Shown here: piece by piece, positions 26,772 to 34,363 of the stretch | Layout: each line of letters opens with the position of its first letter | Position numbering within the stretch: the stretch's first letter is position 1 | NCBI RefSeq assembly: GCF_029714425.1 | Contig: NZ_CP121668.1 | Location: 9,693,501-9,757,500, forward strand | Reading direction: 5' to 3' | DNA: 64,000 nucleotides | Source of the DNA: Bradyrhizobium sp. CB2312 | GTDB taxonomy: Bacteria; Pseudomonadota; Alphaproteobacteria; Rhizobiales; Xanthobacteraceae | Program-made: the position numbers and the translations under genes | Notes under the pieces: generated by a model | Database searches by the model: none | What the model was told of the DNA's origin: nothing | What the model saw: only the letters and a program-made list of their open reading frames with translations

Positions 26772-28103
26772 TTGGCCGATATGACCGAAATCGCCGCTTC
26801 CGGCTTCCGCCCCGCGCAGCGGCATATCCGGCTCGACACGATCCTGCGGCTGCGCTGGCTCGCGGTGCTCGGCCAGCTTGCCGCGATCTTCATCGTGGCG
26901 CAGGGGCTGGAGTTCAACGTCGAGATCGTCCCCTGCGTCAGCATCATCGCCCTGTCGGCGGCGCTCAATCTGGGACTCCAGACCGCGGCCAATCCGATGC
27001 AGCGGCTGGAGCCGATGCAGGCGGCCGGGCTGCTCGCGCTGAACATCGTGGAGCTGGCTGGGCTGTTGTTCTTCACCGGCGGACTGCAGAACCCGTTCTC
27101 GTTCCTTTTCCTCGCGCCGGTGCTGATCTCGGCGACCGCGCTGCCGGCCCGCTTCACCTTCGGCCTCGGCCTGCTGGCCGTTGCCTGCGCATCGATCCTG
27201 TTCTTCTTCCATTTTCCGCTGCCGTGGGATTCCGACGATCCCCTGGTGCTGCCGCCGATCTATCTTGTCGGCGTCTGGCTCTCGATCGTGCTCGCGATCG
27301 GCGTCACCAGTCTCTATTCCTTCCAGGTGACCGAGGAGGCGCGCAAGCTTGCGGACGCGCTGGCCGCGACCGAGCTGGTGCTGACGCGCGAGCAGCATCT
27401 GACCCAGCTCGACGGCCTCGCCGCCGCCGCCGCGCACGAGCTCGGCACGCCGCTCGCGACCATCTTCCTGATCTCGCGCGAACTGGAAAAGACCGTGAAG
27501 GATCCGGTCTTTGCCGGCGATTTGAAGACGCTGCGCGAGCAGACCCAGCGCTGCCGCGACATATTGAGCAAGATTACCCAGCTCTCCTCCACCGGCGCGC
27601 CGTTCGACCGCATGAAGCTGTCCGAGCTGATCGAGGAAGTGGTGGCCCCGCACCGCGATTTCGGCGTCGAGATCAAGGTGCGGATCGCGGTGACGGCCGC
27701 CGCCGAGCCGGTCGGCTCGCGCAATCCGGCGGTCCTTTACGGCGTCGGCAACATCGTCGAGAACGCGGTCGATTTCGCCCACACCACCGTCGAGGTGAAT
27801 GCCTGGTGGAACAAGGACGCGATCGAGCTCGTGATCTCCGACGACGGCCCCGGCATTCCGCCCGATATCCTTAACAGGATCGGTGAGCCCTATCTGTCGC
27901 GGCGGCGCACCGTCGATGACGGCGGTGGCGATCAGCGCGGCCTCGGACTTGGCGTATTTATCGCGCGCACGCTGCTTGAGCGTACCGGTGCCAAGGTCTC
28001 GTTTACCAACCGGACCTTTCCGGAACACGGTGCAGTGGTCCAGGTCACGTGGCCGCGGGAGCGTTTTGAGGCTATCGAGACGCTCGAAGAAACAATAGGA
28101 TAG
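26772..28103 (+). CDS. regS: Redox-sensing histidine kinase RegS (RegB/PrrB/ActS family)
   Basis: Membrane sensor kinase, 443 aa, with six membrane segments in residues 25-185. The quinone-binding loop GGLQNPF is at 103-109. The phospho-acceptor His222 lies in the RegB-specific H-box AAAAHELGTPLAT. The redox-active cysteine of the family is present as Cys261 in TQRCRDIL. An HATPase domain with ENAVDFA and DDGPGIPP follows. The start is TTG at 26772 with GAGAAGG 10 nt upstream; ATG 26781, three codons on, is an alternative. It is co-directional with regR, 103 bp away, as in Bradyrhizobium RegSR and Sinorhizobium ActSR, unlike the divergent arrangement in Rhodobacter. The family controls microoxic genes such as nitrogen fixation and denitrification. 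Confidence 0.93.
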   Translation: MADMTEIAASGFRPAQRHIRLDTILRLRWLAVLGQLAAIFIVAQGLEFNVEIVPCVSIIALSAALNLGLQTAANPMQRLEPMQAAGLLALNIVELAGLLFFTGGLQNPFSFLFLAPVLISATALPARFTFGLGLLAVACASILFFFHFPLPWDSDDPLVLPPIYLVGVWLSIVLAIGVTSLYSFQVTEEARKLADALAATELVLTREQHLTQLDGLAAAAAHELGTPLATIFLISRELEKTVKDPVFAGDLKTLREQTQRCRDILSKITQLSSTGAPFDRMKLSELIEEVVAPHRDFGVEIKVRIAVTAAAEPVGSRNPAVLYGVGNIVENAVDFAHTTVEVNAWWNKDAIELVISDDGPGIPPDILNRIGEPYLSRRRTVDDGGGDQRGLGLGVFIARTLLERTGAKVSFTNRTFPEHGAVVQVTWPRERFEAIETLEETIG

Positions 28104-28206
28104 ACCGCGACCTTGCGTCGCACAGCAGGGCCGATCGACTATCGGCGGCCTTGGCACCGCCCGATTGCGACGCCATATGTAGATGCGCTGGAGAGAGGAC
28201 AACACC

Positions 28207-28761
28207 TTGAACGCCATCGCCGAACTGAACGAACAGGCCGACCGCTCGCTGCTCATCGTGGAAGACGACAAGCCGTTCCTGGAGCGGTTGTCGCGCGCGA
28301 TGGAGACACGCGGTTTTGCGGTGACCTCGTGCGATACCGTTTCGGACGGTCTTGCCCAGATCGGCAAGGCGGCGCCGGCATTCGCCGTCGTCGACTTGCG
28401 GCTTGGTGACGGCAACGGTCTCGACGTGGTCTCGGCGCTGAAGAAGAAGCGTCCCGACGCGCGCGCGATCGTGCTGACCGGCTATGGCAACATCGCCACC
28501 GCCGTGACCGCGGTGAAGATGGGCGCGATCGATTATCTCTCCAAGCCCGCGGATGCCGACGACGTCGTCGCCGCGCTGCTCTCGACCAACGCGGAGAAAT
28601 CCGAGCTGCCGGCCAACCCGATGTCGGCCGACCGCGTCCGCTGGGAGCACATCCAGCGCATCTACGAGATGTGCAACCGCAACGTCTCGGAAACCGCGCG
28701 CCGGCTCAACATGCACCGCCGCACGCTGCAGCGGATTCTCGCCAAGCGCGCGCCGCGATAA
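28207..28761 (+). CDS. regR: Redox response regulator RegR (RegA/PrrA/ActR family)
   Basis: 184-aa response regulator, exactly the usual length of the family. The start is TTG 28207 with AGGA 7 nt upstream; the ATG at 28183 lacks a site and would give extra residues foreign to the family. The phosphorylated aspartate is Asp63 in VVDLRLGDGNGLD, the acidic pocket is EDD at 19-21 and the conserved Lys is in YLSKPAD. The C-terminal Fis-type helix-turn-helix is NVSETARRLNMHRRTLQRIL. It is the partner of RegS upstream and probably acts on low-oxygen promoters. Confidence 0.95.
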   Translation: MNAIAELNEQADRSLLIVEDDKPFLERLSRAMETRGFAVTSCDTVSDGLAQIGKAAPAFAVVDLRLGDGNGLDVVSALKKKRPDARAIVLTGYGNIATAVTAVKMGAIDYLSKPADADDVVAALLSTNAEKSELPANPMSADRVRWEHIQRIYEMCNRNVSETARRLNMHRRTLQRILAKRAPR

Positions 28762-28768
28762 CGGTGTC

Positions 28769-28845
28769 GTAGGGTGGGCAAAGGCGCACAGCGCCGTGCC
28801 CACCATCTCTAATTGGTGGGCACGCTTTCGCTTTGCCCACCCTAC
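28769..28845. repeat. Dispersed inverted repeat, family C (second copy)
   Basis: GTAGGGTGGGCAAAGGCGCA facing TTTCGCTTTGCCCACCCTAC, with inner arms GTGCCCACCATCTCT / AATTGGTGGGCAC. It lies 7 nt after the regR stop and probably acts as its terminator. Confidence 0.88.
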
Positions 28846-28854
28846 GGCACCTGT

Positions 28855-28940
28855 GTAGCCCGGATGGAGCGCAGCGTAATCCGGGAATCTTGCGCCAGGA
28901 TACAGCCGTCCCGGATTGCGCTGCGCTCCATCCGGGCTAC
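28855..28940. repeat. Dispersed inverted repeat, family E (GTAGCCCGGATGGAGCGCAG type)
   Basis: Long dyad GTAGCCCGGATGGAGCGCAG facing CTGCGCTCCATCCGGGCTAC with inner arms ATCCGGGAATCTT / GTCCCGGATT. It directly follows the family C copy and ends at the mmcB stop, between the convergent regR and mmcB genes. Confidence 0.88.
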
Positions 28941-28944
28941 GAAA

Positions 28945-29436
28945 TCATTCCCAAAAATCCGCGTGGCCTTGCGGATCGACCAGGCGGTTGATCCGTAACG
29001 CCGCCGCCATGGCAAAGCGCACCGTCATCTGCTTGCGCGTCGGCGCGGGCAGCTTGTGCTCGGGGGCCTCGCACTGCATGTGCGCGCCGTAGGCGTCGGC
29101 GATGATCAGGCCGGTATCTTCAGGAAAGATCTCGCAGGGCAGATCTTGCGTGAAGGCAAAGAACAGCCGGTCGCAATGGGCGCGGTATTCGTGCCATTTC
29201 TGATCGGCGCGCAGATCCTCGACCGACGATTTGATCTCGACGATCCAGATCTCGCCGCGCTCGTTCAGCGCCACGAGATCGGCACGCCGGCCCGAGGGCA
29301 GCGGCAATTCGCTGATGCAGGAAAAGCCGAGCGAGCGCAGGAGCCGCGCGGTGCCGCGCGCGATGGCGAGCGCGGTTTCGGATTGGCGCCGGTCCGGCGG
29401 CGGAACAAGGGCAATGTTGCGGGCGGTGTTGTCCAT
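28945..29436 (-). CDS. mmcB: MmcB family DNA repair protein
   Basis: 163-aa PD-(D/E)xK nuclease-like protein. The catalytic pattern is RADLVALNERGEIWIVEIKS (residues about 50-69), with the acidic and lysine residues in place. The family, named after Caulobacter MmcB, takes part in mitomycin C resistance; a SOS/damage role is inferred from that. The stop lies 4 bp from the right end of the family E repeat. No LexA-type box was recognised upstream. Confidence 0.88.
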   Translation of the reverse strand: MDNTARNIALVPPPDRRQSETALAIARGTARLLRSLGFSCISELPLPSGRRADLVALNERGEIWIVEIKSSVEDLRADQKWHEYRAHCDRLFFAFTQDLPCEIFPEDTGLIIADAYGAHMQCEAPEHKLPAPTRKQMTVRFAMAAALRINRLVDPQGHADFWE

Positions 29437-29466
29437 GGCGGGAGATTAGCCGATTCCGTTGTGCCC

Positions 29467-29634
29467 GTCATTCCGGGGCGCGACGTAGTCGCGAGCTATG
29501 ATGCGCAATTGCGCATCTGAGAATCCATAGCCACAGGGTGGAGTTGTGGAGCGAAGTGGTCACTCCTGATCTTCGCAAAACTACTCCCTGTGGTTATGGG
29601 TCCCGGGCTCGCGCGTTGCGCGCCCCGGGACGAC
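29467..29634. repeat. Dispersed palindromic repeat, family A (long form with inserted palindrome)
   Basis: GTCATTCCGGGGCGCGACG to CGCCCCGGGACGAC. An additional perfect palindrome ATGCGCAATTGCGCAT (29501-29516) sits in the left arm, exactly as in the copy at 34167. It occupies most of the 291-bp gap between the divergent mmcB and GH13 genes. Confidence 0.9.
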
Positions 29635-29727
29635 ACCGAGTGTGAGGTGACGCGCGGAACCTCCCCTCCTCCACGCACTTATCACGCAGCCGCCACACCT
29701 CGGCGGGACCATCGAGGCTGCCCGCGC

Positions 29728-31428
29728 ATGATCGACGATCTCTGGTACAAGAACGGCGTGATCTATTGCCTGTCCGTCGGCACCTATATGGATGCGAACG
29801 GCGACGGCGTCGGCGATTTCAAGGGCCTGCTCCGCCGGCTCGACTATCTGCACGGGCTCGGCATCACCACGATCTGGCTGATGCCGTTCCAGACTTCGCC
29901 AGGCCGCGACGACGGCTACGACATCGCCGATTATTACAGCGTCGATTCCCGCTACGGCACGCTCGGCGATTTCGTCGAGTTCACCCATGGCTGCCAGCAA
30001 CGCGGCATCCGCATCATCATCGACCTCGTCGTCAACCACACCTCCGACCAGCATCACTGGTTCAAGGAGGCGCGGCGCGACAAGAATTCTCCCTATCGCG
30101 ACTGGTATGTGTGGTCCGACAAGAAGCCGGCCAATGCCAACAAGGGCATGGTGTTCCCCGGCGTGCAGAAATCGACCTGGACGCGCGACAAGGACTCCGG
30201 CGCCTACTACTTCCATCGCTTCTACGATTTCCAGCCCGACCTCAACACCTCGAACCCGCATGTGCAGGCCGAGATCCTGAAGATCATGGGCTTCTGGATC
30301 CAGCTCGGCGTCTCCGGCTTCCGCATGGATGCCGTGCCCTTCGTAATCTCCACCAAGGGCGCCAAGGTGAAGAAGGCGGTCGAGCAATACGACATGCTGC
30401 GCGCGTTCCGCGAATTCCTGCAATGGCGCCAGGGCGACGCCATCATCCTCGCCGAGGCCAATGTGCTGCCCGAGACCGATCTCGAATATTTCGGGCGCGA
30501 CGCCGACCGCATGCACATGATGTTCAACTTCCACGTCAACCAGCATCTGTTCTACGCGCTGGCCTCCGCCGATTCCCGCCCGCTGGCCAAGGCGCTGAAA
30601 GCCACAAAACCGCGGCCGGCCACGGCGCAATGGGGCCTGTTCCTGCGCAATCACGACGAGCTCGATCTCGGTCGGCTGACGAAGGCGCAGCGCGACACGG
30701 TGTTCAAAAGCTTCGGCCCTGACAAGGACATGCAGCTCTACGATCGCGGCATCCGCCGCCGCCTTGCGCCGATGCTGGGTGGCGACCGCCGGCGGCTCGA
30801 GCTCGCCTACAGCCTGATGTGCACGCTGCCGGGAACGCCCGTGATTCGCTACGGCGACGAGATCGCGATGGGCGACGATCTCTCGCTGCCCGAGCGCAAT
30901 TGCGCGCGCACGCCGATGCAATGGTCGACCGAGCCGCATGGTGGCTTCACCAAGAGCGACAAGCCGGCCTGCCCCGTGATCGACAAGGGCCCTTACGGCT
31001 ATCCGCACGTCAATGTCGCCAAGCAGCGGCGCGATCCCAACTCGATGCTGAACTGGACCGAGCGCATCGTGCGCATGCGGAAAGAAGTGCCGGAGATCGG
31101 CTGGGGCGATTTCACGGTGATTCCGACGCGTGATCCCGCCATCTTCATCATGCGCTACGACTGGCGCAACAATTCCGTGCTGTTCGTGCACAATCTCGAC
31201 GAGAAGCCGCGCGAGATCGCGTTCTCGGCGGGGCTGCCTGATGATGCCGGCGCGCACCTGATCAACCTGCTCGCGGAAGACCACAGCCACGCCGACAAGC
31301 GCGGCCAGCACCGCGTCGTGCTGGAGCCGTATGGCTATCGCTGGTACCGCGTCGGCGGGCTGGATTATCTCTTGAAGCGGGATGATATCGACGAGCATAC
31401 GGTGCGGGGGAAGAAGCATCCGGGGTGA
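29728..31428 (+). CDS. GH13 alpha-amylase family protein, trehalose synthase-like
   Basis: 566-aa cytoplasmic glycoside hydrolase with the (beta/alpha)8 barrel of family 13. The catalytic triad is visible: nucleophile Asp201 in GFRMDAVPF, acid/base Glu243 in ILAEANVL and Asp310 in LRNHDELD. The conserved region DLVVNHTSDQHHWF is at about 100-112. The closest type is the maltose alpha-D-glucosyltransferase (trehalose synthase) core, but it lacks the C-terminal maltokinase fused in some proteins. No signal peptide is seen. ATG 29728 lies without a clear ribosome site. It is convergent with a second GH13 gene, so together they probably handle maltose, trehalose or glucan turnover. Confidence 0.85.
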   Translation: MIDDLWYKNGVIYCLSVGTYMDANGDGVGDFKGLLRRLDYLHGLGITTIWLMPFQTSPGRDDGYDIADYYSVDSRYGTLGDFVEFTHGCQQRGIRIIIDLVVNHTSDQHHWFKEARRDKNSPYRDWYVWSDKKPANANKGMVFPGVQKSTWTRDKDSGAYYFHRFYDFQPDLNTSNPHVQAEILKIMGFWIQLGVSGFRMDAVPFVISTKGAKVKKAVEQYDMLRAFREFLQWRQGDAIILAEANVLPETDLEYFGRDADRMHMMFNFHVNQHLFYALASADSRPLAKALKATKPRPATAQWGLFLRNHDELDLGRLTKAQRDTVFKSFGPDKDMQLYDRGIRRRLAPMLGGDRRRLELAYSLMCTLPGTPVIRYGDEIAMGDDLSLPERNCARTPMQWSTEPHGGFTKSDKPACPVIDKGPYGYPHVNVAKQRRDPNSMLNWTERIVRMRKEVPEIGWGDFTVIPTRDPAIFIMRYDWRNNSVLFVHNLDEKPREIAFSAGLPDDAGAHLINLLAEDHSHADKRGQHRVVLEPYGYRWYRVGGLDYLLKRDDIDEHTVRGKKHPG

Positions 31429-31467
31429 TGTCGGATTGCCGTCGCTTGCTCCACCGTCTCAACGATC

Positions 31468-31545
31468 GTCATTGCGAGCGCAGCGAAGCAATCCAGACTG
31501 CCACCGCGGAAAGATTCAGGATTGCTTCGCTGCGCTCGCAATGAC
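31468..31545. repeat. Dispersed inverted repeat, family B (GTCATTGCGAGCGCAGCGAAG type)
   Basis: GTCATTGCGAGCGCAGCGAA facing TTCGCTGCGCTCGCAATGAC, with inner arms CAATCCAGACT... / AGGATTG. It lies between the two convergent GH13 genes and is likely to act as a bidirectional terminator. Confidence 0.88.
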
Positions 31546-31593
31546 GAGGAGATAGTGCCGGCCACCTCTCGCTCCGTTTGTCCGGGACGACAG

Positions 31594-33192
31594 CTAGGGC
31601 GTCGCGACGATCACCCCCTCATTGCCGCGCAAATCGAGCACGCCTTCGAGCCTCTCGCCCTCGCGATCCAGGAACGTCGACAGCAATATCTCGCTGCCAA
31701 ACCGGATCGCGCTCGTCGTCACCGCGATCGGCTCGCGGCCGAGATTGAGCGCCACGATGATCGCCTTGCCCTCGGCCGCGCGGCGATAGATCAGAAGGTC
31801 GCCTTGCGCAGCGATCGGGTGATAGTCGCCCGACACCAGCGGCGGACATGTCCTCCGGAAGACGATCAGACGTCGGTACAGGCTGAGGATCGAGCGCGGA
31901 TCGGCATCGAGATTGACGACGTTCTCGCGGATGTGATCCTCGGGCAGCGGCAGCCAGGGCCTTGCTTCCGAGAAGCCGCCGTAATCAGACGAGTCCCACT
32001 GCATCGGCGTGCGGCAGCCGTCGCGCCCGACGCCAAGGCCGGGCACGTTCTTCTCGAAGGGATCCTGCACGTCCTCCGGCGCAATCGCGAGCTGATGCAT
32101 GCCGATCTCGTCGCCGTAATAGAGCGTCGGCGTGCCGCGCAGGGTCAGCAGCAGCATGGCGGCGACGCGGGCCTGCTCTGCACCGACGCGGCTCGCCACG
32201 CGCGGACGGTCGTGATTGCCGAGCACCCAGTTCGGCCAGGCGCCCTTCGGCAGCGCCTTCTCGTAATCCTCGACGATGGTCTCGATCGAGCGCGCGCTCC
32301 AGAAGGTCGAGAGCAGCGCGAAGTTGAACGGCATCTGTGCGCCGGTGAGGTCGTTGCCGTAATAGGCCATCAGGCGGTGCAGCGGCAGATAGATCTCGCC
32401 GATCAGCACGCGCGCCGCATATGCATCGGTGACGCGCCGCATCTGCGCGATCACCTCATGCACCTCGTCCTGGTCGGTGGAATATTGGGTGAGAATCTTC
32501 TCGTTCGGCGGCCGGCCCTCGACGTAATGCGGGTTCGGCGGATTGTCGCGGAATTCGGCGTCCTTGATCAGGTGCCAGATCACGTCGACGCGAAAGCCGT
32601 CGACGCCCTTCTCCAGCCAGAACCGCATCACGTCGTAGATCGCGGCGCGGACATCGGGATTGCGCCAGTTGAGGTCCGGCTGCTGGGCGAGGAAGGCGTG
32701 GTAGTAGTACTGACCTGTGGTCTCGTCGAAAGCCCACGCGCTGCCGCCGAACTCGGACAGCCAGTTGTTCGGCACGCTGCCATCCGGCTTCGGGTCGCGC
32801 CAGATGTACCAGTCACGCTTGGGATTGTCGCGCGAGGACCGGCTCTCGATGAACCAGGGATGCTGATCCGAGGTATGGTTCGGCACGAGATCGAGGATCA
32901 GCTTCAAGCCATTGTCGTGCGCGGCCGCGAGCAGCGCATCGAAATCCGCCATAGTGCCGAACAGCGGCTCGATGCCGGTGTAGTCGGAGATGTCGTAACC
33001 GAAATCAGCCATCGGCGAGGGAAAGATCGGCGACAGCCAGATGGCGTCGACACCAAGCGATTTGACATAGGGCAGCCGGCGCAAAATGCCGGCCAGATCG
33101 CCGACGCCGTCTCCGTTGCTATCCTGAAACGAGCGCGGATAGATCTGATAGAAGATGCCGTCGCGCCACCAAGTCTCGCCGCGCTGTGCCAT
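31594..33192 (-). CDS. GH13 alpha-glucosidase
   Basis: 532-aa cytoplasmic enzyme of the GH13 oligo-1,6-/alpha-glucosidase type, removing glucose from the non-reducing ends of malto- or isomalto-oligosaccharides. The catalytic residues are Asp203 in GVDGFRVDVIWH, Glu266 in LIGEIYLP and Asp328 in LGNHDRPR; DLVPNHTSDQHPWF marks region I. ATG 33190-33192 is used (MAQRGETWWRDGIFYQIYPRSF matches the usual family start); upstream in-frame residues look unrelated. No signal peptide. It is convergent with the trehalose synthase-like gene and divergent from the MBL-fold gene. Confidence 0.9.
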   Translation of the reverse strand: MAQRGETWWRDGIFYQIYPRSFQDSNGDGVGDLAGILRRLPYVKSLGVDAIWLSPIFPSPMADFGYDISDYTGIEPLFGTMADFDALLAAAHDNGLKLILDLVPNHTSDQHPWFIESRSSRDNPKRDWYIWRDPKPDGSVPNNWLSEFGGSAWAFDETTGQYYYHAFLAQQPDLNWRNPDVRAAIYDVMRFWLEKGVDGFRVDVIWHLIKDAEFRDNPPNPHYVEGRPPNEKILTQYSTDQDEVHEVIAQMRRVTDAYAARVLIGEIYLPLHRLMAYYGNDLTGAQMPFNFALLSTFWSARSIETIVEDYEKALPKGAWPNWVLGNHDRPRVASRVGAEQARVAAMLLLTLRGTPTLYYGDEIGMHQLAIAPEDVQDPFEKNVPGLGVGRDGCRTPMQWDSSDYGGFSEARPWLPLPEDHIRENVVNLDADPRSILSLYRRLIVFRRTCPPLVSGDYHPIAAQGDLLIYRRAAEGKAIIVALNLGREPIAVTTSAIRFGSEILLSTFLDREGERLEGVLDLRGNEGVIVATP

Positions 33193-33365
33193 GCCGGAGG
33201 TACCACCCGATATTTCTGCCCTGCGCGACAGAACGCGGCAGGAACGCCCCGGTTCAGATTGGCGAGCCAATTGGGACGGCCGTGTGACGTTTGGTGCGAC
33301 TGTTCCCCAGCCGCTCGCACGAATCTTTTGCTTGGCGGCATGGCAAAAATCGGCATTGTGGCGCC

Positions 33366-34058
33366 ATGACCGAGCAAAATGACACCCAAGAATCCTCGCA
33401 AGAATCCTCGCAAGCCAAGGCGGGCGCGATCATCGTTCCCGTGACGCTGTTCGAGCAGAACTGCACCATCATCTGGGACGAGCCCGGCAAGAAGGCCGTG
33501 GTGATCGATCCCGGCGGCGACGTGCCGAAGATTTTGGACGCGATCAAGCAGACCGGGGTCACCGTGGAGAAGATCTGGCTGACCCACGGCCATATCGACC
33601 ATGTCGGCGGCGCCGCGGAGCTGCGCGATGCGCTGAAGGTGCCGATCGAGGGCCCGCATCAGGCCGACAAGTTCCTGCTCGACAACGTCGTCGAGAGCGG
33701 CGCGCGCTTCGGCATGACCGGTGTCCGCAACTTCGCGCCGGACCGCTGGCTCGACGAGGGCGATACCGTCTCGATCGGCGGCCTTTCGTTCGAGATCTTC
33801 CACTGCCCCGGCCACTCGCCCGGCAGCGTGGTGTTCTTCAACAAGGAGCTGCGGTTTGCCCATGTCGGCGACGTCTTGTTCGCGGGCTCGGTCGGACGCA
33901 CCGATCTGCCCGGCGGCAGTCACGCGACGCTGATCAATTCGATCAAGACAAAGCTGCTGCCGCTCGGCGACGATGTCGGCTTCATCTGCGGCCACGGCGC
34001 CGGCTCCAGCATCGGCCAGGAGCGGATGACCAATCCGTTCATTACCGGCGAGGTGTGA
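33366..34058 (+). CDS. MBL-fold metallo-hydrolase (glyoxalase II-like)
   Basis: 230-aa binuclear zinc hydrolase. The metal motif THGHIDH is at residues 73-79, followed by the third ligand in CPGHSPGSVVF and the fourth, an Asp, in HVGDVLFAGSVGRTD. The short type, lacking a C-terminal lid, resembles YcbL-like glyoxalase II proteins. The N-terminus carries a small direct repeat ESSQESSQ from a 12-bp duplication (GAATCCTCGCAA twice), which looks like slippage. Thioester hydrolysis is expected from the family; the natural substrate is not shown. Confidence 0.88.
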   Translation: MTEQNDTQESSQESSQAKAGAIIVPVTLFEQNCTIIWDEPGKKAVVIDPGGDVPKILDAIKQTGVTVEKIWLTHGHIDHVGGAAELRDALKVPIEGPHQADKFLLDNVVESGARFGMTGVRNFAPDRWLDEGDTVSIGGLSFEIFHCPGHSPGSVVFFNKELRFAHVGDVLFAGSVGRTDLPGGSHATLINSIKTKLLPLGDDVGFICGHGAGSSIGQERMTNPFITGEV

Positions 34059-34071
34059 AGTTTTTTTGTTT

Positions 34072-34119
34072 GCGCATGATCTGATCGGAAAACCGCTCAC
34101 ACTTTTCCGGATCATGCGC
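34072..34119. repeat. Dispersed inverted repeat, family H (GGAAAACCGC...TTTTCCGGATCATG)
   Basis: GCGCATGATC facing GATCATGCGC with inner arms CGGAAAA / TTTTCCG. It follows a T-tract 3 nt after the MBL gene and can form a terminator. A reduced copy lies at 40350-40379. Confidence 0.75.
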
Positions 34120-34166
34120 GAAGTGACGGTGACGCCGATCGAGATGATCGACGCGACGAAGTAGCT

Positions 34167-34334
34167 GTCATTCCGGGGCGCGACGAAGTCGCGAGCTATG
34201 ATGCGCAATTGCGCATCTGAGAATCCATAACCACAGGAAGATCTGATTACGGGGATTCGGAGTTATCCTCTCGCACTAAACTGCAGCCTGTGGTTATGGG
34301 TCCCGGGCTCGCGCTTCGCGCGCCCCGGGACGAC
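34167..34334. repeat. Dispersed palindromic repeat, family A (long form with inserted palindrome)
   Basis: GTCATTCCGGGGCGCGACGA to CGCCCCGGGACGAC, carrying the same internal palindrome ATGCGCAATTGCGCAT (34201-34216) as the copy at 29467. Together with the family H element it fills the 305-bp gap between two convergent genes. Confidence 0.9.
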
Positions 34335-34363
34335 GGCGGAGATTGTGGCGCTTTCCGAGCGGG

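Noticed and set aside
26676..28415. Upstream extension of the ABC-2 ATPase frame, overlapping regS antisense
   Set aside because: The extension has no ABC domain content and lies opposite a well-supported kinase gene; the ATPase starts at 26675.
34061..34067. T-tract after the MBL-fold gene as a stand-alone intrinsic terminator
   Set aside because: The T-tract comes before, not after, the hairpin; the stem belongs to the family H repeat.
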